From NCBI RefSeq assembly GCF_010500995.1, contig NZ_QVMK01000026.1, positions 1-64,000 of the forward strand: a stretch of 64,000 nt of DNA. The letters are read 5' to 3'. This DNA is from Bacteroides sp. 224 (GTDB lineage: Bacteria; Bacteroidota; Bacteroidia; Bacteroidales; Bacteroidaceae). Each line of letters starts with the position of its first letter. The first letter of the stretch is position 1. The position numbers and the translations under genes were made by a program. Under the pieces are notes generated by a model, which was not told the origin of the DNA, made no database searches, and saw only the letters and a program-made list of their open reading frames with translations. This document shows positions 49,347-57,595 of this stretch, piece after piece.

Positions 49347-50534
49347 ATGCGATCTACATTTAAAATATTATTCTACATAAACCGGGGTAAAGTGAAAAAA
49401 GACGGTACAACCGCCATATTTTGCCGTATTACTGTTGATGGCGAACAAACCGTAATTACAACAGGTATTTTTTGTAACCCTAACGATTGGAAAAGTAAAA
49501 AGGGAGAAGTCAAAGACGAAAAAGCCAACCACCAACTGAAAGCATTTCGTCAGCGCATTGAACAGGCTTATGAGAACACGCTAAAAAAATATGGTGTTGT
49601 CAGTGTGGACTTACTTAAAAATGCGATTCTCGAAATACATACTGTCCCCACTATGCTATTATTGGCGGGCGAGGCGGAACGTGAACGGCTAAGGGTACGT
49701 TCATTGGAAATAAACTCTACCTCTACCTACCGCCAGTCTAAGATTTCTCAAAATAACTTACGGGAATATCTTCTTTCCTTGAAAATGAAAGATATTGCTT
49801 TTACTGATATTACCGAAGAGTTCGGCGAAGGCTATAAACTGTTTCTAAAAGGCAAAGAATATAAGTCGGGACATATCAACCATTGTTTTACATGGCTGAA
49901 CCGATTGATTTACATTGCCGTTGACCAAGAGATTCTCCGGTTTAATCCGATTGCTGATGTGAAGTATGAAAAGAAAGAACCGCCCAAATTACAGCACATA
50001 AGCAGAAATGAATTGAAGCTGATTATGGAAAAGCCGATGCCAAATACGTTTCAAGAGTTGATTCGCCGAGCCTTTATCTTTTCTGCGTTTACGGCACTTG
50101 CTTATGTCGATTTGAAAGGATTGTACCCCCGCCATATCGGACGAACGGCAGAGGGTAAGCCTTTTATCAGAATCCATCGAAAAAAGACACAGGTTGAAGC
50201 CTACATTCCCTTACATCCGGTTGCCGAACAAATCCTGTCGCTCTACAATACGGAAGACGATACGAAGCCTGTGTTCCCATTGCCTAACCGCGACCAGATA
50301 TGGTATTGCATTACTGAAATCGGATTCCTTGCTGGTGTAAAGGGCAATATGAGCTATCATCAAAGCCGCCACACATTCGGAACGCTCTTGCTTTCAGAGG
50401 GTATTCCCATAGAAAGTATCAGCAAGATGATGGGACATACCAATATTTCTACAACACAAGTTTATGCGAAAGTAACAGACCAGAAAATTTCCGAGGATAT
50501 GGATAAGCTGATGGAACGGCGAAAAGCAATGTGA
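49347..50534 (+). CDS. Tyrosine recombinase / integrase 2 of element 2
   Basis: 395 residues. The catalytic domain shows FSAFTALAYVDLKGLYP, YHQSRHTFGTLLLSEGIP (HxxRH near residue 336) and KMMGHTNISTTQVYAKVTD (GH, Tyr near 371). It differs clearly from integrase 1, so this is a recombinase pair and not a recent duplication. It ends ERRKAM; a degenerate copy of these codons and of the following terminator occurs 2.6 kb downstream. Confidence 0.92.
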   Translation: MRSTFKILFYINRGKVKKDGTTAIFCRITVDGEQTVITTGIFCNPNDWKSKKGEVKDEKANHQLKAFRQRIEQAYENTLKKYGVVSVDLLKNAILEIHTVPTMLLLAGEAERERLRVRSLEINSTSTYRQSKISQNNLREYLLSLKMKDIAFTDITEEFGEGYKLFLKGKEYKSGHINHCFTWLNRLIYIAVDQEILRFNPIADVKYEKKEPPKLQHISRNELKLIMEKPMPNTFQELIRRAFIFSAFTALAYVDLKGLYPRHIGRTAEGKPFIRIHRKKTQVEAYIPLHPVAEQILSLYNTEDDTKPVFPLPNRDQIWYCITEIGFLAGVKGNMSYHQSRHTFGTLLLSEGIPIESISKMMGHTNISTTQVYAKVTDQKISEDMDKLMERRKAM

Positions 50535-50580
50535 GGTCATTCAACATTAAGCCCCGGAATCAAATGATTTCGGGGCTTAA
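50512..50580 (+). repeat. Direct repeat, left copy (integrase 3' end plus terminator)
   Basis: Runs from TGGAACGGCGAAAAGCAATG through GAGGTCATTCAACATTAAGC to the hairpin end. The right copy is 53112-53181, with about ten differences in 70 bases. The pair flanks the cargo ATPase gene. Confidence 0.85.
50547..50580 (+). terminator. Terminator after integrase 2
   Basis: TTAAGCCCCG / CGGGGCTTAA stem of 10 bp with a 14-base loop. The same hairpin recurs at 53147-53181. Confidence 0.75.
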
Positions 50581-50760
50581 AATAATATGACAACATGTTA
50601 TCCCACACCTTACAGTAGTCCTTTTTTAAGAGAGGACAAAGGTTCTAAGATAGAAATGCGACTGATTCGCAAGTATTTGGTACTTTTGTGGACGCTAAGG
50701 ACTTATTGAGATAATATTTAGGTTCTGCGTGTTATTTAATAAATAAAAAATAATCTATTT

Positions 50761-53085
50761 ATGAAACCAATTGACATTATTGGAATAAAGAATTTCAGGA
50801 TATTTGATGATGAAAAGGGATTTTTGGAGGAGATCGCCCCAATAAGTGTCCTTACGGGAGCAAACAATGCCGGAAAGAGTTCAATTATTAAGTTTCTCCA
50901 GATGCTTAAAGATAGCATGCAAGGAAATGACACTCCTTTTGATTTAGATTTAACAGCGCAGGAGCATTTATTAGGAGACTTTGATAATGTATTATTTAAT
51001 AAGAAAAATAGGGAAGTTGCTATTTATTTGCCTTTTCTCTTCTTAGGAATAAAAAGCTTTTATATTTCTCTAAAATTTGTAGTGCCTTCTTCCAAAAATT
51101 CATACCATGCAAAATTAAGAGAGATTGAGATTATTGATAAAAAGGATAATTCGAAAATTTTCTCTTTTAAATATCGAGAAGCTACGGATTTAGAAAAAGA
51201 AGCTTATAACGAGAAATTCAAAAACGAACAAGAAGAATATAAAAAAAAGAAAACAAAACAAGATAAAGAGAAAATAGATATTTTTTCATCCTATTTCCTT
51301 TTTCCGCCCACTGAAAATCCATTGGTTGGATATATAGACTGGAATATTAAATTGGATAACCTTAAAAAGTATTTAGAAGAAATATTGGGAGTTTATAAAC
51401 TATATTTAGAAAGCAAGAACAAAAGGATGTGGCTTGAAAGCGCGGATAAGCATCTTGAAAATAGCTGGTTAATCCTTTCGGAGTTCATAAATTCTTTCAA
51501 GGGTGAACTTGATATTGATATATGGGATGATTTTATAAAAAATGAGATTGATAAGAAAGATTCAATTAGTGGTAAAGAACATATTGGAGAAAGAGATTTA
51601 GAAGCAGAAGATTATTTTTTTTCACGTCCAGAGATAGAGGATCTGGTCTATCATAATGCTTTGAAAATTTTGAAAGAAAAATTAAATTGGAATAGTTCTA
51701 AAAATGTTGATGACAAATTTTCAGTTCTTGAGAGTTGTTTTGACGTTAGTTGGAAGAAATTAATTCAAAGAATTAATTCGATAAGCTATTTATCAACCAT
51801 AAGAGAAGAAAATTCACGGATTTATATTGCCAAAAACATCTCCCCATTTATTAAATTATTGAAAGATTATAATTCGAAAGAATTTCAATATTCAAGTTTC
51901 ATTGATAAATACCTAAAAGCTTTTAGAATAGGGAATAGGATTAATGTTAATTACACACAAAAGCATCAGCTCCTCACCGTCTCTGTTACTACTTTAAATA
52001 ATATAGAACGAGACTTAGTTGATTTTGGATATGGCATAAAACAACTTATATTAATTCTGATTCAAATTAGTGTATTAGCAGAAAAAAACAGAAGAACGGT
52101 TGAGGATTATGATGATGAAGGAGAATATATGCATGATATCTATATTCCAAGTATGTTGCTGGTTGAAGAACCTGAAACAAATCTTCATCCCAAGTGGCAA
52201 TCTTTATTAGCAGAAATGTTTGTTGAGGCAAACAATCAATTTAATATTCAGTTTGTAATTGAAACTCATAGTGAGTATATAATAAGAAAGCTTCAAACCT
52301 TAGTGGCAAATAATAAGATAAGCGGAGAGAAAATTAAAATATTCTATGTAAGGCATCCAGAAGATGTAAGTCAAGATAAAAAACAGATCTCCAACATTAA
52401 TATTCAACCAGACGGTAGCATTGATTATCGAATTTTTGATGGAGGTTTTTTTGACGAAAATGATACTCTTGAATTAAGTTTGTTGAATATTCAAAGAGAT
52501 AAGTTTTTGCACGATTTTGAAGAACTAAAAAGGACAAAAGAAGAGAATGAAAATAAGCTATCCGAATTAGAACAAAAAATTGATGACTATACAAACAAAC
52601 TTGACATAAGTGTTTATCAACAAATAATAACTCAACGCTTTGACACCTCTAAACTTTCACCAATTAGTGTAAAATATTTAATATCAGGGCAATTTCTGTT
52701 AAAAAACATCGACACAAGCAGCGATTTTGCCCCAGTTATAATACAATATGGACGTGCCGTTGAAAACGAGTTAAAAGAAATATTCCTAAGTATTGATAAT
52801 TCAAAAAAATGGATGTTAGGGGTAATGCAAGGTTCTTTAGAGAAATTTAAGAATGGCTCAACAACATTACCTCAGTGCAATGCCAGCGAATATGCACAAC
52901 TCCCAATCGAATTAGCAAACAGATTTAAGGCACCAGCAGACTTAAAAATAAACTTAATTGATGACATACGTGAAATAAGAAACTTGGCAAGCCATTCAGG
53001 GCAAACAAATAGCGAACAAGATGCCCTTGATTACATATTGAAGGTTAATGAGTTTATAGACAAATGGATAAATGAGAAAAAATAA
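50761..53085 (+). CDS. AAA (ABC-type) ATPase with C-terminal HEPN-like region
   Basis: 774 residues, AT-rich and Lys-rich compared with its neighbours. The Walker A motif GANNAGKSSII lies near residue 32, Walker B LLVEEPETNLHPKW near 465 and the switch His IETHSEYIIRKL near 500. GGFFDENDTLELSLL near 560 recalls DUF3696 of the AAA_15/OLD-like group. A coiled coil follows (FEELKRTKEENENKLSELEQ). The last 130 residues are helical and hold REIRNLASHSG near 739, an RNxxxH motif as in HEPN ribonucleases. No TOPRIM domain is evident. It stands alone between copies of a direct repeat. An abortive-infection role is plausible by analogy with ATPase-HEPN proteins such as PrrC and RloC, but is inference. 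Confidence 0.8.
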   Translation: MKPIDIIGIKNFRIFDDEKGFLEEIAPISVLTGANNAGKSSIIKFLQMLKDSMQGNDTPFDLDLTAQEHLLGDFDNVLFNKKNREVAIYLPFLFLGIKSFYISLKFVVPSSKNSYHAKLREIEIIDKKDNSKIFSFKYREATDLEKEAYNEKFKNEQEEYKKKKTKQDKEKIDIFSSYFLFPPTENPLVGYIDWNIKLDNLKKYLEEILGVYKLYLESKNKRMWLESADKHLENSWLILSEFINSFKGELDIDIWDDFIKNEIDKKDSISGKEHIGERDLEAEDYFFSRPEIEDLVYHNALKILKEKLNWNSSKNVDDKFSVLESCFDVSWKKLIQRINSISYLSTIREENSRIYIAKNISPFIKLLKDYNSKEFQYSSFIDKYLKAFRIGNRINVNYTQKHQLLTVSVTTLNNIERDLVDFGYGIKQLILILIQISVLAEKNRRTVEDYDDEGEYMHDIYIPSMLLVEEPETNLHPKWQSLLAEMFVEANNQFNIQFVIETHSEYIIRKLQTLVANNKISGEKIKIFYVRHPEDVSQDKKQISNINIQPDGSIDYRIFDGGFFDENDTLELSLLNIQRDKFLHDFEELKRTKEENENKLSELEQKIDDYTNKLDISVYQQIITQRFDTSKLSPISVKYLISGQFLLKNIDTSSDFAPVIIQYGRAVENELKEIFLSIDNSKKWMLGVMQGSLEKFKNGSTTLPQCNASEYAQLPIELANRFKAPADLKINLIDDIREIRNLASHSGQTNSEQDALDYILKVNEFIDKWINEKK

Positions 53086-53111
53086 CAGCAATTCCAATAT
53101 AGAAAGGTAGG

Positions 53112-53181
53112 TGGAACGCAGAAAGGCAGTGTAAGGTCATTCAATATTAAGCCCCGGAATCAAAACGATTTTGGGGCTTAA
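53112..53181 (+). repeat. Direct repeat, right copy (relic of integrase 3' end plus terminator)
   Basis: GTG GAA CGC AGA AAG GCA GTG TAA translates VERRKAV-stop, against MERRKAM-stop at the integrase 2 end. AAGGTCATTCAATATTAAGC and the hairpin follow. It also serves as a terminator for the ATPase gene and perhaps the convergent HTH gene. Confidence 0.8.
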
Positions 53182-53211
53182 TATTGATAGGCAAAGCGAA
53201 CTGACAATAAA

Positions 53212-53508
53212 TTACTCCCATGCCTCACGATAGTTCTGTTCCAACAACTTTTGAATATCCGACTCCCGGTATAAGGTTTTACCACCCAGTTGAAGGTAAG
53301 GGATTTTGCCTTTGGTTCGGTATTCCTGTAATGCCCTCCGGCTGATTTTCAACCTTTCCGATACCTGTGCAACGGTCAAAAACCGTTCTCCGCTCAAAGA
53401 CGGCTCATACCCTGTCATTACGGTTTCGATCCTGTCTAACAATCTATCGAGCGAACAGAATAAAGATTTTATCCGCTCATTATCTTTTGTTACAAGCTCT
53501 GTACTCAT
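53212..53508 (-). CDS. HTH protein (excisionase-like), second of pair
   Basis: 98 residues. The C-terminal half is a MerR/excisionase-like helix-turn-helix (FLTVAQVSERLKISRRALQE; GKIPYLQLGGKTLYRESDIQ). The N-terminal half is a helical segment. Two such genes near the integrases match the small DNA-binding (Xis-like) proteins of Bacteroidales ICEs that steer excision. 2 bp after its partner. Confidence 0.83.
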   Translation of the reverse strand: MSTELVTKDNERIKSLFCSLDRLLDRIETVMTGYEPSLSGERFLTVAQVSERLKISRRALQEYRTKGKIPYLQLGGKTLYRESDIQKLLEQNYREAWE

Positions 53509-53510
53509 AT

Positions 53511-53789
53511 CTACTCCGATTTCAGATTGTTGATAAACCGCTCCACATCTTCGGGCTTATAGTACATCTTTCGATTAAACTTCGTATAAGCCAGTTTCCT
53601 TTTATCTCGCAAATACTGTAATGTATTGGGATTGACATTCAGAATAAGACAAACATCCTGATTATCCAGCCAACCGTCAAGTTCTTTGCTTTTGTTCCTT
53701 TCAATCAGTTTTTCGGCTTTCTGAACAAACGATTCAAAACGCCCAAGCATTGCCTCGAAAGTGCGGGCTTCTATATTTATTATCTCCAT
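53511..53789 (-). CDS. HTH protein (excisionase-like), first of pair
   Basis: 92 residues from the ATG at 53789 (MEIINIEARTFEAMLGRFES). A longer frame to 53858 exists, but a -7 box TACCTTTG (53830-53837, minus) lies inside it, so the shorter start is preferred. The HTH is ELDGWLDNQDVCLILNVNPN followed by YLRDKRKLAYTKFNRKMYYK. Expected to bind DNA at the element ends or the integrase promoter. Confidence 0.83.
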   Translation of the reverse strand: MEIINIEARTFEAMLGRFESFVQKAEKLIERNKSKELDGWLDNQDVCLILNVNPNTLQYLRDKRKLAYTKFNRKMYYKPEDVERFINNLKSE

Positions 53790-53829
53790 AATATTTACCT
53801 TTTTCGTTAATACTATGATTACGGGATAA

Positions 53830-53837
53830 CAAAGGTA
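53830..53837 (-). promoter_or_regulatory. -7 box of the HTH gene pair
   Basis: The minus strand reads TACCTTTG, matching TAnnTTTG, and gives a leader of about 35 nt to the ATG at 53789. No good -33 TTTG at standard spacing. Confidence 0.5.
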
Positions 53838-53858
53838 AGTCATTAAAAAACAATACAT

Positions 53859-54275
53859 ACCAATCCCTTATGGGCTGGTAGCTTTCGTCTGCACTTGTCT
53901 ATACCTAAAGTGCAAACAGATTCCGGCGGCGGTCAAAATATGCCCCTTTTTTGTACTCCCTGTTCAGACTATCCGGGGGTAAAGGTGATTTTTTCTACTG
54001 CCCGTATCTTATAACTTCTTCCTCTTTTAGCGGAATGCCGACTTAGCCGATGAAGTGTTCGATTTCATGCGCGAAAGTATTTCCGTGTTCCTCACGCCGA
54101 AGCAAGTTCAAGCCGCAGAGCGGTTTCGTGAAAAATCTTCCTCTTTCCGTTCCGGCGAGCGTATTTATTCTCGAAAAACTTGCATCGGCTAAACACTACC
54201 TTTCTCTGCCCCTGAAACTCGATCACTCATAACCGGCTCCGATACGGCATAGCGTTCTAAAAAAAAGTCAGAATT
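53859..54275. other. Gene-free region with possible gene remnant
   Basis: No confident gene in about 415 bp. A plus-strand stretch around 54048-54185 reads DEVFDFMRESISVFLTPKQV and looks protein-like but lacks a good start and breaks frame. The last 70 bp (CCTGAAACTCGATCAC, then AAAAAAAAGTCAGAATT) match the DNA before the paralogous gene of element 1. Confidence 0.45.
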
Positions 54276-54515
54276 ATGATACGAACAGCAGAAAAAAACA
54301 GGAAACAACGATTCTCAAACCTTCCAATCAGCATAGGTTGGGTTTTGAAAATAGCTTTTGCGGTGGCGGGTTTTGCCCTCTGGGGGTGGTCGTTCGTGGC
54401 GGTTGTCGCAGGGATTTATTTAGCGTGGGCAATCATTAAAGGCGTTTTGTCCTGTCTTATTTCCCTTATCGTTATCGTGGGCTTTATCCTCCTTTTGATA
54501 GTATTAATTTTCTAA
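54276..54515 (+). CDS. Small membrane protein, paralogue of 44239-44475
   Basis: 79 residues: MIRTAEKNRKQRFSNLPISI, then two hydrophobic segments (WVLKIAFAVAGFALWGWSFV; LISLIVIVGFILLLIVLIF). Shares N-terminus and upstream DNA with the element 1 copy. First gene of the plus-strand accessory operon of element 2. Confidence 0.72.
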   Translation: MIRTAEKNRKQRFSNLPISIGWVLKIAFAVAGFALWGWSFVAVVAGIYLAWAIIKGVLSCLISLIVIVGFILLLIVLIF

Positions 54516-54526
54516 AACATAAAGAC

Positions 54527-54739
54527 ATGAAACCAAAGTATTTCAACTCGTTAGGCTCGTTAAACGAGTATGCAAACAATTATCCGAATAACAGTTTTTC
54601 ATTTGAGCATACCCCCCGAAAATGCGGATGCGACAGCGTAAGATGCAGTTTCGATGTAACCGACAAAGAGGATAACGACATTTTGGAAATCCTTGTTATA
54701 TGCCCCATTTGTGCCAATAACCCTAAAAACAGACAGTAA
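54527..54739 (+). CDS. Small Cys-rich protein, zinc-ribbon-like
   Basis: 70 residues. CGCDSVRCSFDV and VICPICANNP provide two Cys pairs about 35 residues apart, the layout of a zinc ribbon. 11 bp after the membrane protein gene, 1 bp before the DUF3873 gene. Function unknown. Confidence 0.66.
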   Translation: MKPKYFNSLGSLNEYANNYPNNSFSFEHTPRKCGCDSVRCSFDVTDKEDNDILEILVICPICANNPKNRQ

Positions 54740-54740
54740 T

Positions 54741-54956
54741 ATGACACAGCCTAAAATGAACCTGCATGGAGTATCAGTATGCCCAGCAGGAGAAGAAAAT
54801 CACGAGCGTTACAAGGATTTTCGCGGGAAATGGCTCTACCAATACGATTACCGGGATACGGACGGAGAACTTTTTAGCGTAGTGATGCCGACCCTTACGG
54901 AGTGCCGAGAAAGGCGGGATAAGTGGTTAAATCAAAAAATAGCAAAAAGCAAATAA
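54741..54956 (+). CDS. DUF3873 protein
   Basis: 71 residues from the ATG at 54741 (MTQPKMNLHGVSVCPAGEEN). The pattern VSVCPAGEENHERY, KWLYQYDYRDTDGELFSVVM and TLTECRERRDKWL is DUF3873, a small protein usual upstream of ParB in Bacteroidales mobile elements. Function unknown. Confidence 0.8.
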   Translation: MTQPKMNLHGVSVCPAGEENHERYKDFRGKWLYQYDYRDTDGELFSVVMPTLTECRERRDKWLNQKIAKSK

Positions 54957-54985
54957 CAATTAATAATCATTCAAAAATTACAGTT

Positions 54986-56974
54986 ATGACAGCAATTAAA
55001 AACAACGGCACAGCCGTAGCAGTAGCAGAGAAAGCAAACGAAGTAGTAACCGCAGTAGTGGTACGCACTCCCGACAACGGACAGCGCAAAGCCGTAAACA
55101 TCGCATCCGACCTCATAGAGCCAAGCAATTACAACGCTCGAAAAACCTTTGACGCCGATGCGCTCAAAGAGTTGGCGCAAAGTATCTCCGTTCATGGACT
55201 GATACAGCCCATTACAGTACGGCGCAAGGGCGAGAAAGGCGAACATTACGAAATCATTTGCGGGGAACGCCGTTTTAGGGCGTGCCGTATGCTCAAACTT
55301 TCAGAAATCCCCTGCATCGTTCGGGAAGTAACAGACGAACAGGCGTATGACCTTTCAATCTCCGAGAACTTACAGCGTGAGGACGTGCCACCAATGGAGG
55401 CGGCAGAGGCTTACAAACGCCTTATAGACACAAAGTGGTACAATATTGCAAGCCTCGCCGTAGCATATGGTAAAAGCGAAAGGCATATCTATCAAACGCT
55501 GAAACTTTGCGACCTCATTAAAGGTATTGCCAACCTTGTAAAAGAGGGCAAACTGACAGCATCGGCAGGGATAGTCATTAGCAAGTACGACAAGAAGATA
55601 CAGGAGGATATTTTGAACGACCGATTAGGCAAGGACGGCGCAGGCGAATGGTGTAATATCTCTGCTAATGCGTTGGAGGGCAAGATACGGAACTGCTATA
55701 CGAACAACCTCGATAATTATAGTTTCGATAAATCCAAGTGCCTTAAATGTATTCACAATTCAAGTAATTTCGACCTGTTCGCCGAGAATGGCGGTTGTGG
55801 CAAGTGTACCAACAAAAAATGTTTGTCGGACAAGCAAACGGCATACCTTGTAGAACAGGCGCAAGCCGTAGCCCTTGCCGACCCGAAACTCGTTTTTGTC
55901 GGCGAACAGTACAGCCACGACAACGAGGCTACCCAAATAATCAAAAAGGGCGGTTATGAGTTTAAGAACGTGCAAACGTATAACCTTAACTCATATCCCA
56001 CAGCACCGACAGCACCGCAAGCCTCCGAGTACAAAAAGCCCGAAGATTACGACAAGGCACAGGAGAAATACGGCAAGGAGCAGGAAAAGTACACCAAGCA
56101 CACGGCACACCTTGAAGAACTGAAAGAGCAGGGCAAAATCCGTGTGTATGCTAAAATCGGCGATAGTAATGTAAGAATGTACTACAAAGAGGTTGCCACC
56201 AAAGACACCAAGAGCAACGAGCAGTTAATCTCCGACCTTACAGCCAAGAAAAAGCGGAATAACGAACTGGCGGACGAAAAGACCGCCGAGGGCTTAAAGG
56301 AACTTTTGCGCACAGAACAGATACCACAGTCGGCATTTACCGCCGATGAAGAAACGGCAATGTATTTCTTTATGCTTACCAAGTTACGCCGTCATAACTA
56401 CAAAGCCGTAGGACTGAAAGAAAACGACTATTACGGCTATCTGACGGACGAGAAGAAACTCAATATCGCATCTTTGCTGACCGAAGAACAGAAAACCATT
56501 GTACGCCGTGATTATCTGTATAGCCACCTTACGGACGGCACAAGAACCGTAGGCGATGAAAAAGGAGGTATGTTATTAGCGTTCTCAAAACAACATCTGC
56601 CCGAAAAGACGGAAGAAATTGTAAGCACTCACAAAGAGGAATACGGCAAGAAAAACGCCCGATTGGACGAACGTATCGCAGGGCTGAAAGAGGCTGAAAA
56701 GAAAGCGAAAGCCGATGCCAAAGCAAAAAAGGCAGAGCAGACCACCAAGACGGAGAAAACCTCTAAAACAGCCGAAAAAGCCATCAAAAAGGAAGTGAAC
56801 GCCACCGCCCCGAAGTCGGAAACCACCAAGCCGAAAGGCAAGGAACAGTCCAAAGCGACCCAATCCGAAAAGAAAGAGGCGAAACCAACACCAATACCGA
56901 CACCGCAAGCGGATAAGGTGCTGATTGTCGGAGTACCCAAAGCGCAACCTAAAGTGGAGGCAATAGCGGTATAA
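54986..56974 (+). CDS. parB: ParB-like partition/regulatory protein
   Basis: 662 residues from the ATG at 54986; an upstream frame extends into the DUF3873 gene. The ParB N-terminal domain (LIEPSNYNARKTFDADALKE; VHGLIQPITVRRKG; EIICGERRFRACRML; SENLQREDVPPMEAAEAYKR) spans about 40-150, and a helix-turn-helix (VAYGKSERHIYQTLKLCDLI) follows. A Cys cluster (CLKCIHN...CGKCTNKKC) may bind zinc. The last 150 residues are Lys/Ala-rich. Much longer than chromosomal ParB. The acquired-element version may act as a partition or transcription factor. Confidence 0.88.
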   Translation: MTAIKNNGTAVAVAEKANEVVTAVVVRTPDNGQRKAVNIASDLIEPSNYNARKTFDADALKELAQSISVHGLIQPITVRRKGEKGEHYEIICGERRFRACRMLKLSEIPCIVREVTDEQAYDLSISENLQREDVPPMEAAEAYKRLIDTKWYNIASLAVAYGKSERHIYQTLKLCDLIKGIANLVKEGKLTASAGIVISKYDKKIQEDILNDRLGKDGAGEWCNISANALEGKIRNCYTNNLDNYSFDKSKCLKCIHNSSNFDLFAENGGCGKCTNKKCLSDKQTAYLVEQAQAVALADPKLVFVGEQYSHDNEATQIIKKGGYEFKNVQTYNLNSYPTAPTAPQASEYKKPEDYDKAQEKYGKEQEKYTKHTAHLEELKEQGKIRVYAKIGDSNVRMYYKEVATKDTKSNEQLISDLTAKKKRNNELADEKTAEGLKELLRTEQIPQSAFTADEETAMYFFMLTKLRRHNYKAVGLKENDYYGYLTDEKKLNIASLLTEEQKTIVRRDYLYSHLTDGTRTVGDEKGGMLLAFSKQHLPEKTEEIVSTHKEEYGKKNARLDERIAGLKEAEKKAKADAKAKKAEQTTKTEKTSKTAEKAIKKEVNATAPKSETTKPKGKEQSKATQSEKKEAKPTPIPTPQADKVLIVGVPKAQPKVEAIAV

Positions 56975-57029
56975 ATTTGAAGTTCAACAAGGAGCGGGAG
57001 AAATCCCACTCCTTAAAAACATTATCAAA

Positions 57030-57209
57030 ATGACGGTATTTATATTATTCCAAACGGATATTCACAGGACAAGGGCAAGCCGTGTATTTTTCGGTGTGTT
57101 CACTTCCGAGGCTAAAGCGATAGACCACGCCAAAGAAAACGGCTTATATACCTATGATGCAGAGGTAGAAATATTTGAATGTGAAATTGATAAATTCGGC
57201 GAGGTATGA
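57030..57209 (+). CDS. Unknown small protein, 59 residues
   Basis: MTVFILFQTDIHRTRASRVF, then a segment like FTSEAKAIDHAKENGLYTYD and an acidic end. Its stop overlaps the next start (ATGA), which supports a real coupled gene. Not recognised. Confidence 0.62.
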   Translation: MTVFILFQTDIHRTRASRVFFGVFTSEAKAIDHAKENGLYTYDAEVEIFECEIDKFGEV

Positions 57210-57433
57210 GGATAGACCCATATATCGGCAATCCTATTATTCTCACACAGCAGGATTATTACGAACTGGAGGAACTTTTGCACGAGATAGACCCGCAATG
57301 TAATTCGGTGCAACTCCGACAGGAGGTTGTTATTATTGAGAATATCGCCCGCAGGACGTTTCATTATCCACGAAAACCCTCTATTGAGTGGGTCGCTGGG
57401 AGGCTGCGGTATATGGTTGAAAACGGGCTATAA
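57206..57433 (+). CDS. Unknown small protein, 75 residues
   Basis: MRIDPYIGNPIILTQQDYYE, helical, soluble. Overlaps the previous gene by 4 bases. Last gene of the plus-strand operon of element 2. Confidence 0.62.
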   Translation: MRIDPYIGNPIILTQQDYYELEELLHEIDPQCNSVQLRQEVVIIENIARRTFHYPRKPSIEWVAGRLRYMVENGL

Positions 57434-57595
57434 ATGCCTTTGAAAACGATTTTAAGAATTTATATCCGGGCAGGGGAAACTTTGCCCGGACTTCTTTTTC
57501 CATGAGCCATTAGCAGGGCTTTATGCGGGAGAAAAAGAAGCAAAAAGCCGTACATAATCGTGCCTTATTATATTTTCAGCACGATTTCTCTTGAA

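Noticed and set aside
53790-53858. Upstream start for the first HTH gene
   Set aside because: A TAnnTTTG promoter box lies inside the extension, so it cannot be in the mRNA from that promoter.
54050-54232. 60-codon plus-strand frame before the element 2 membrane protein
   Set aside because: A neighbouring frame looks as protein-like and neither is intact; treated as a possible remnant.
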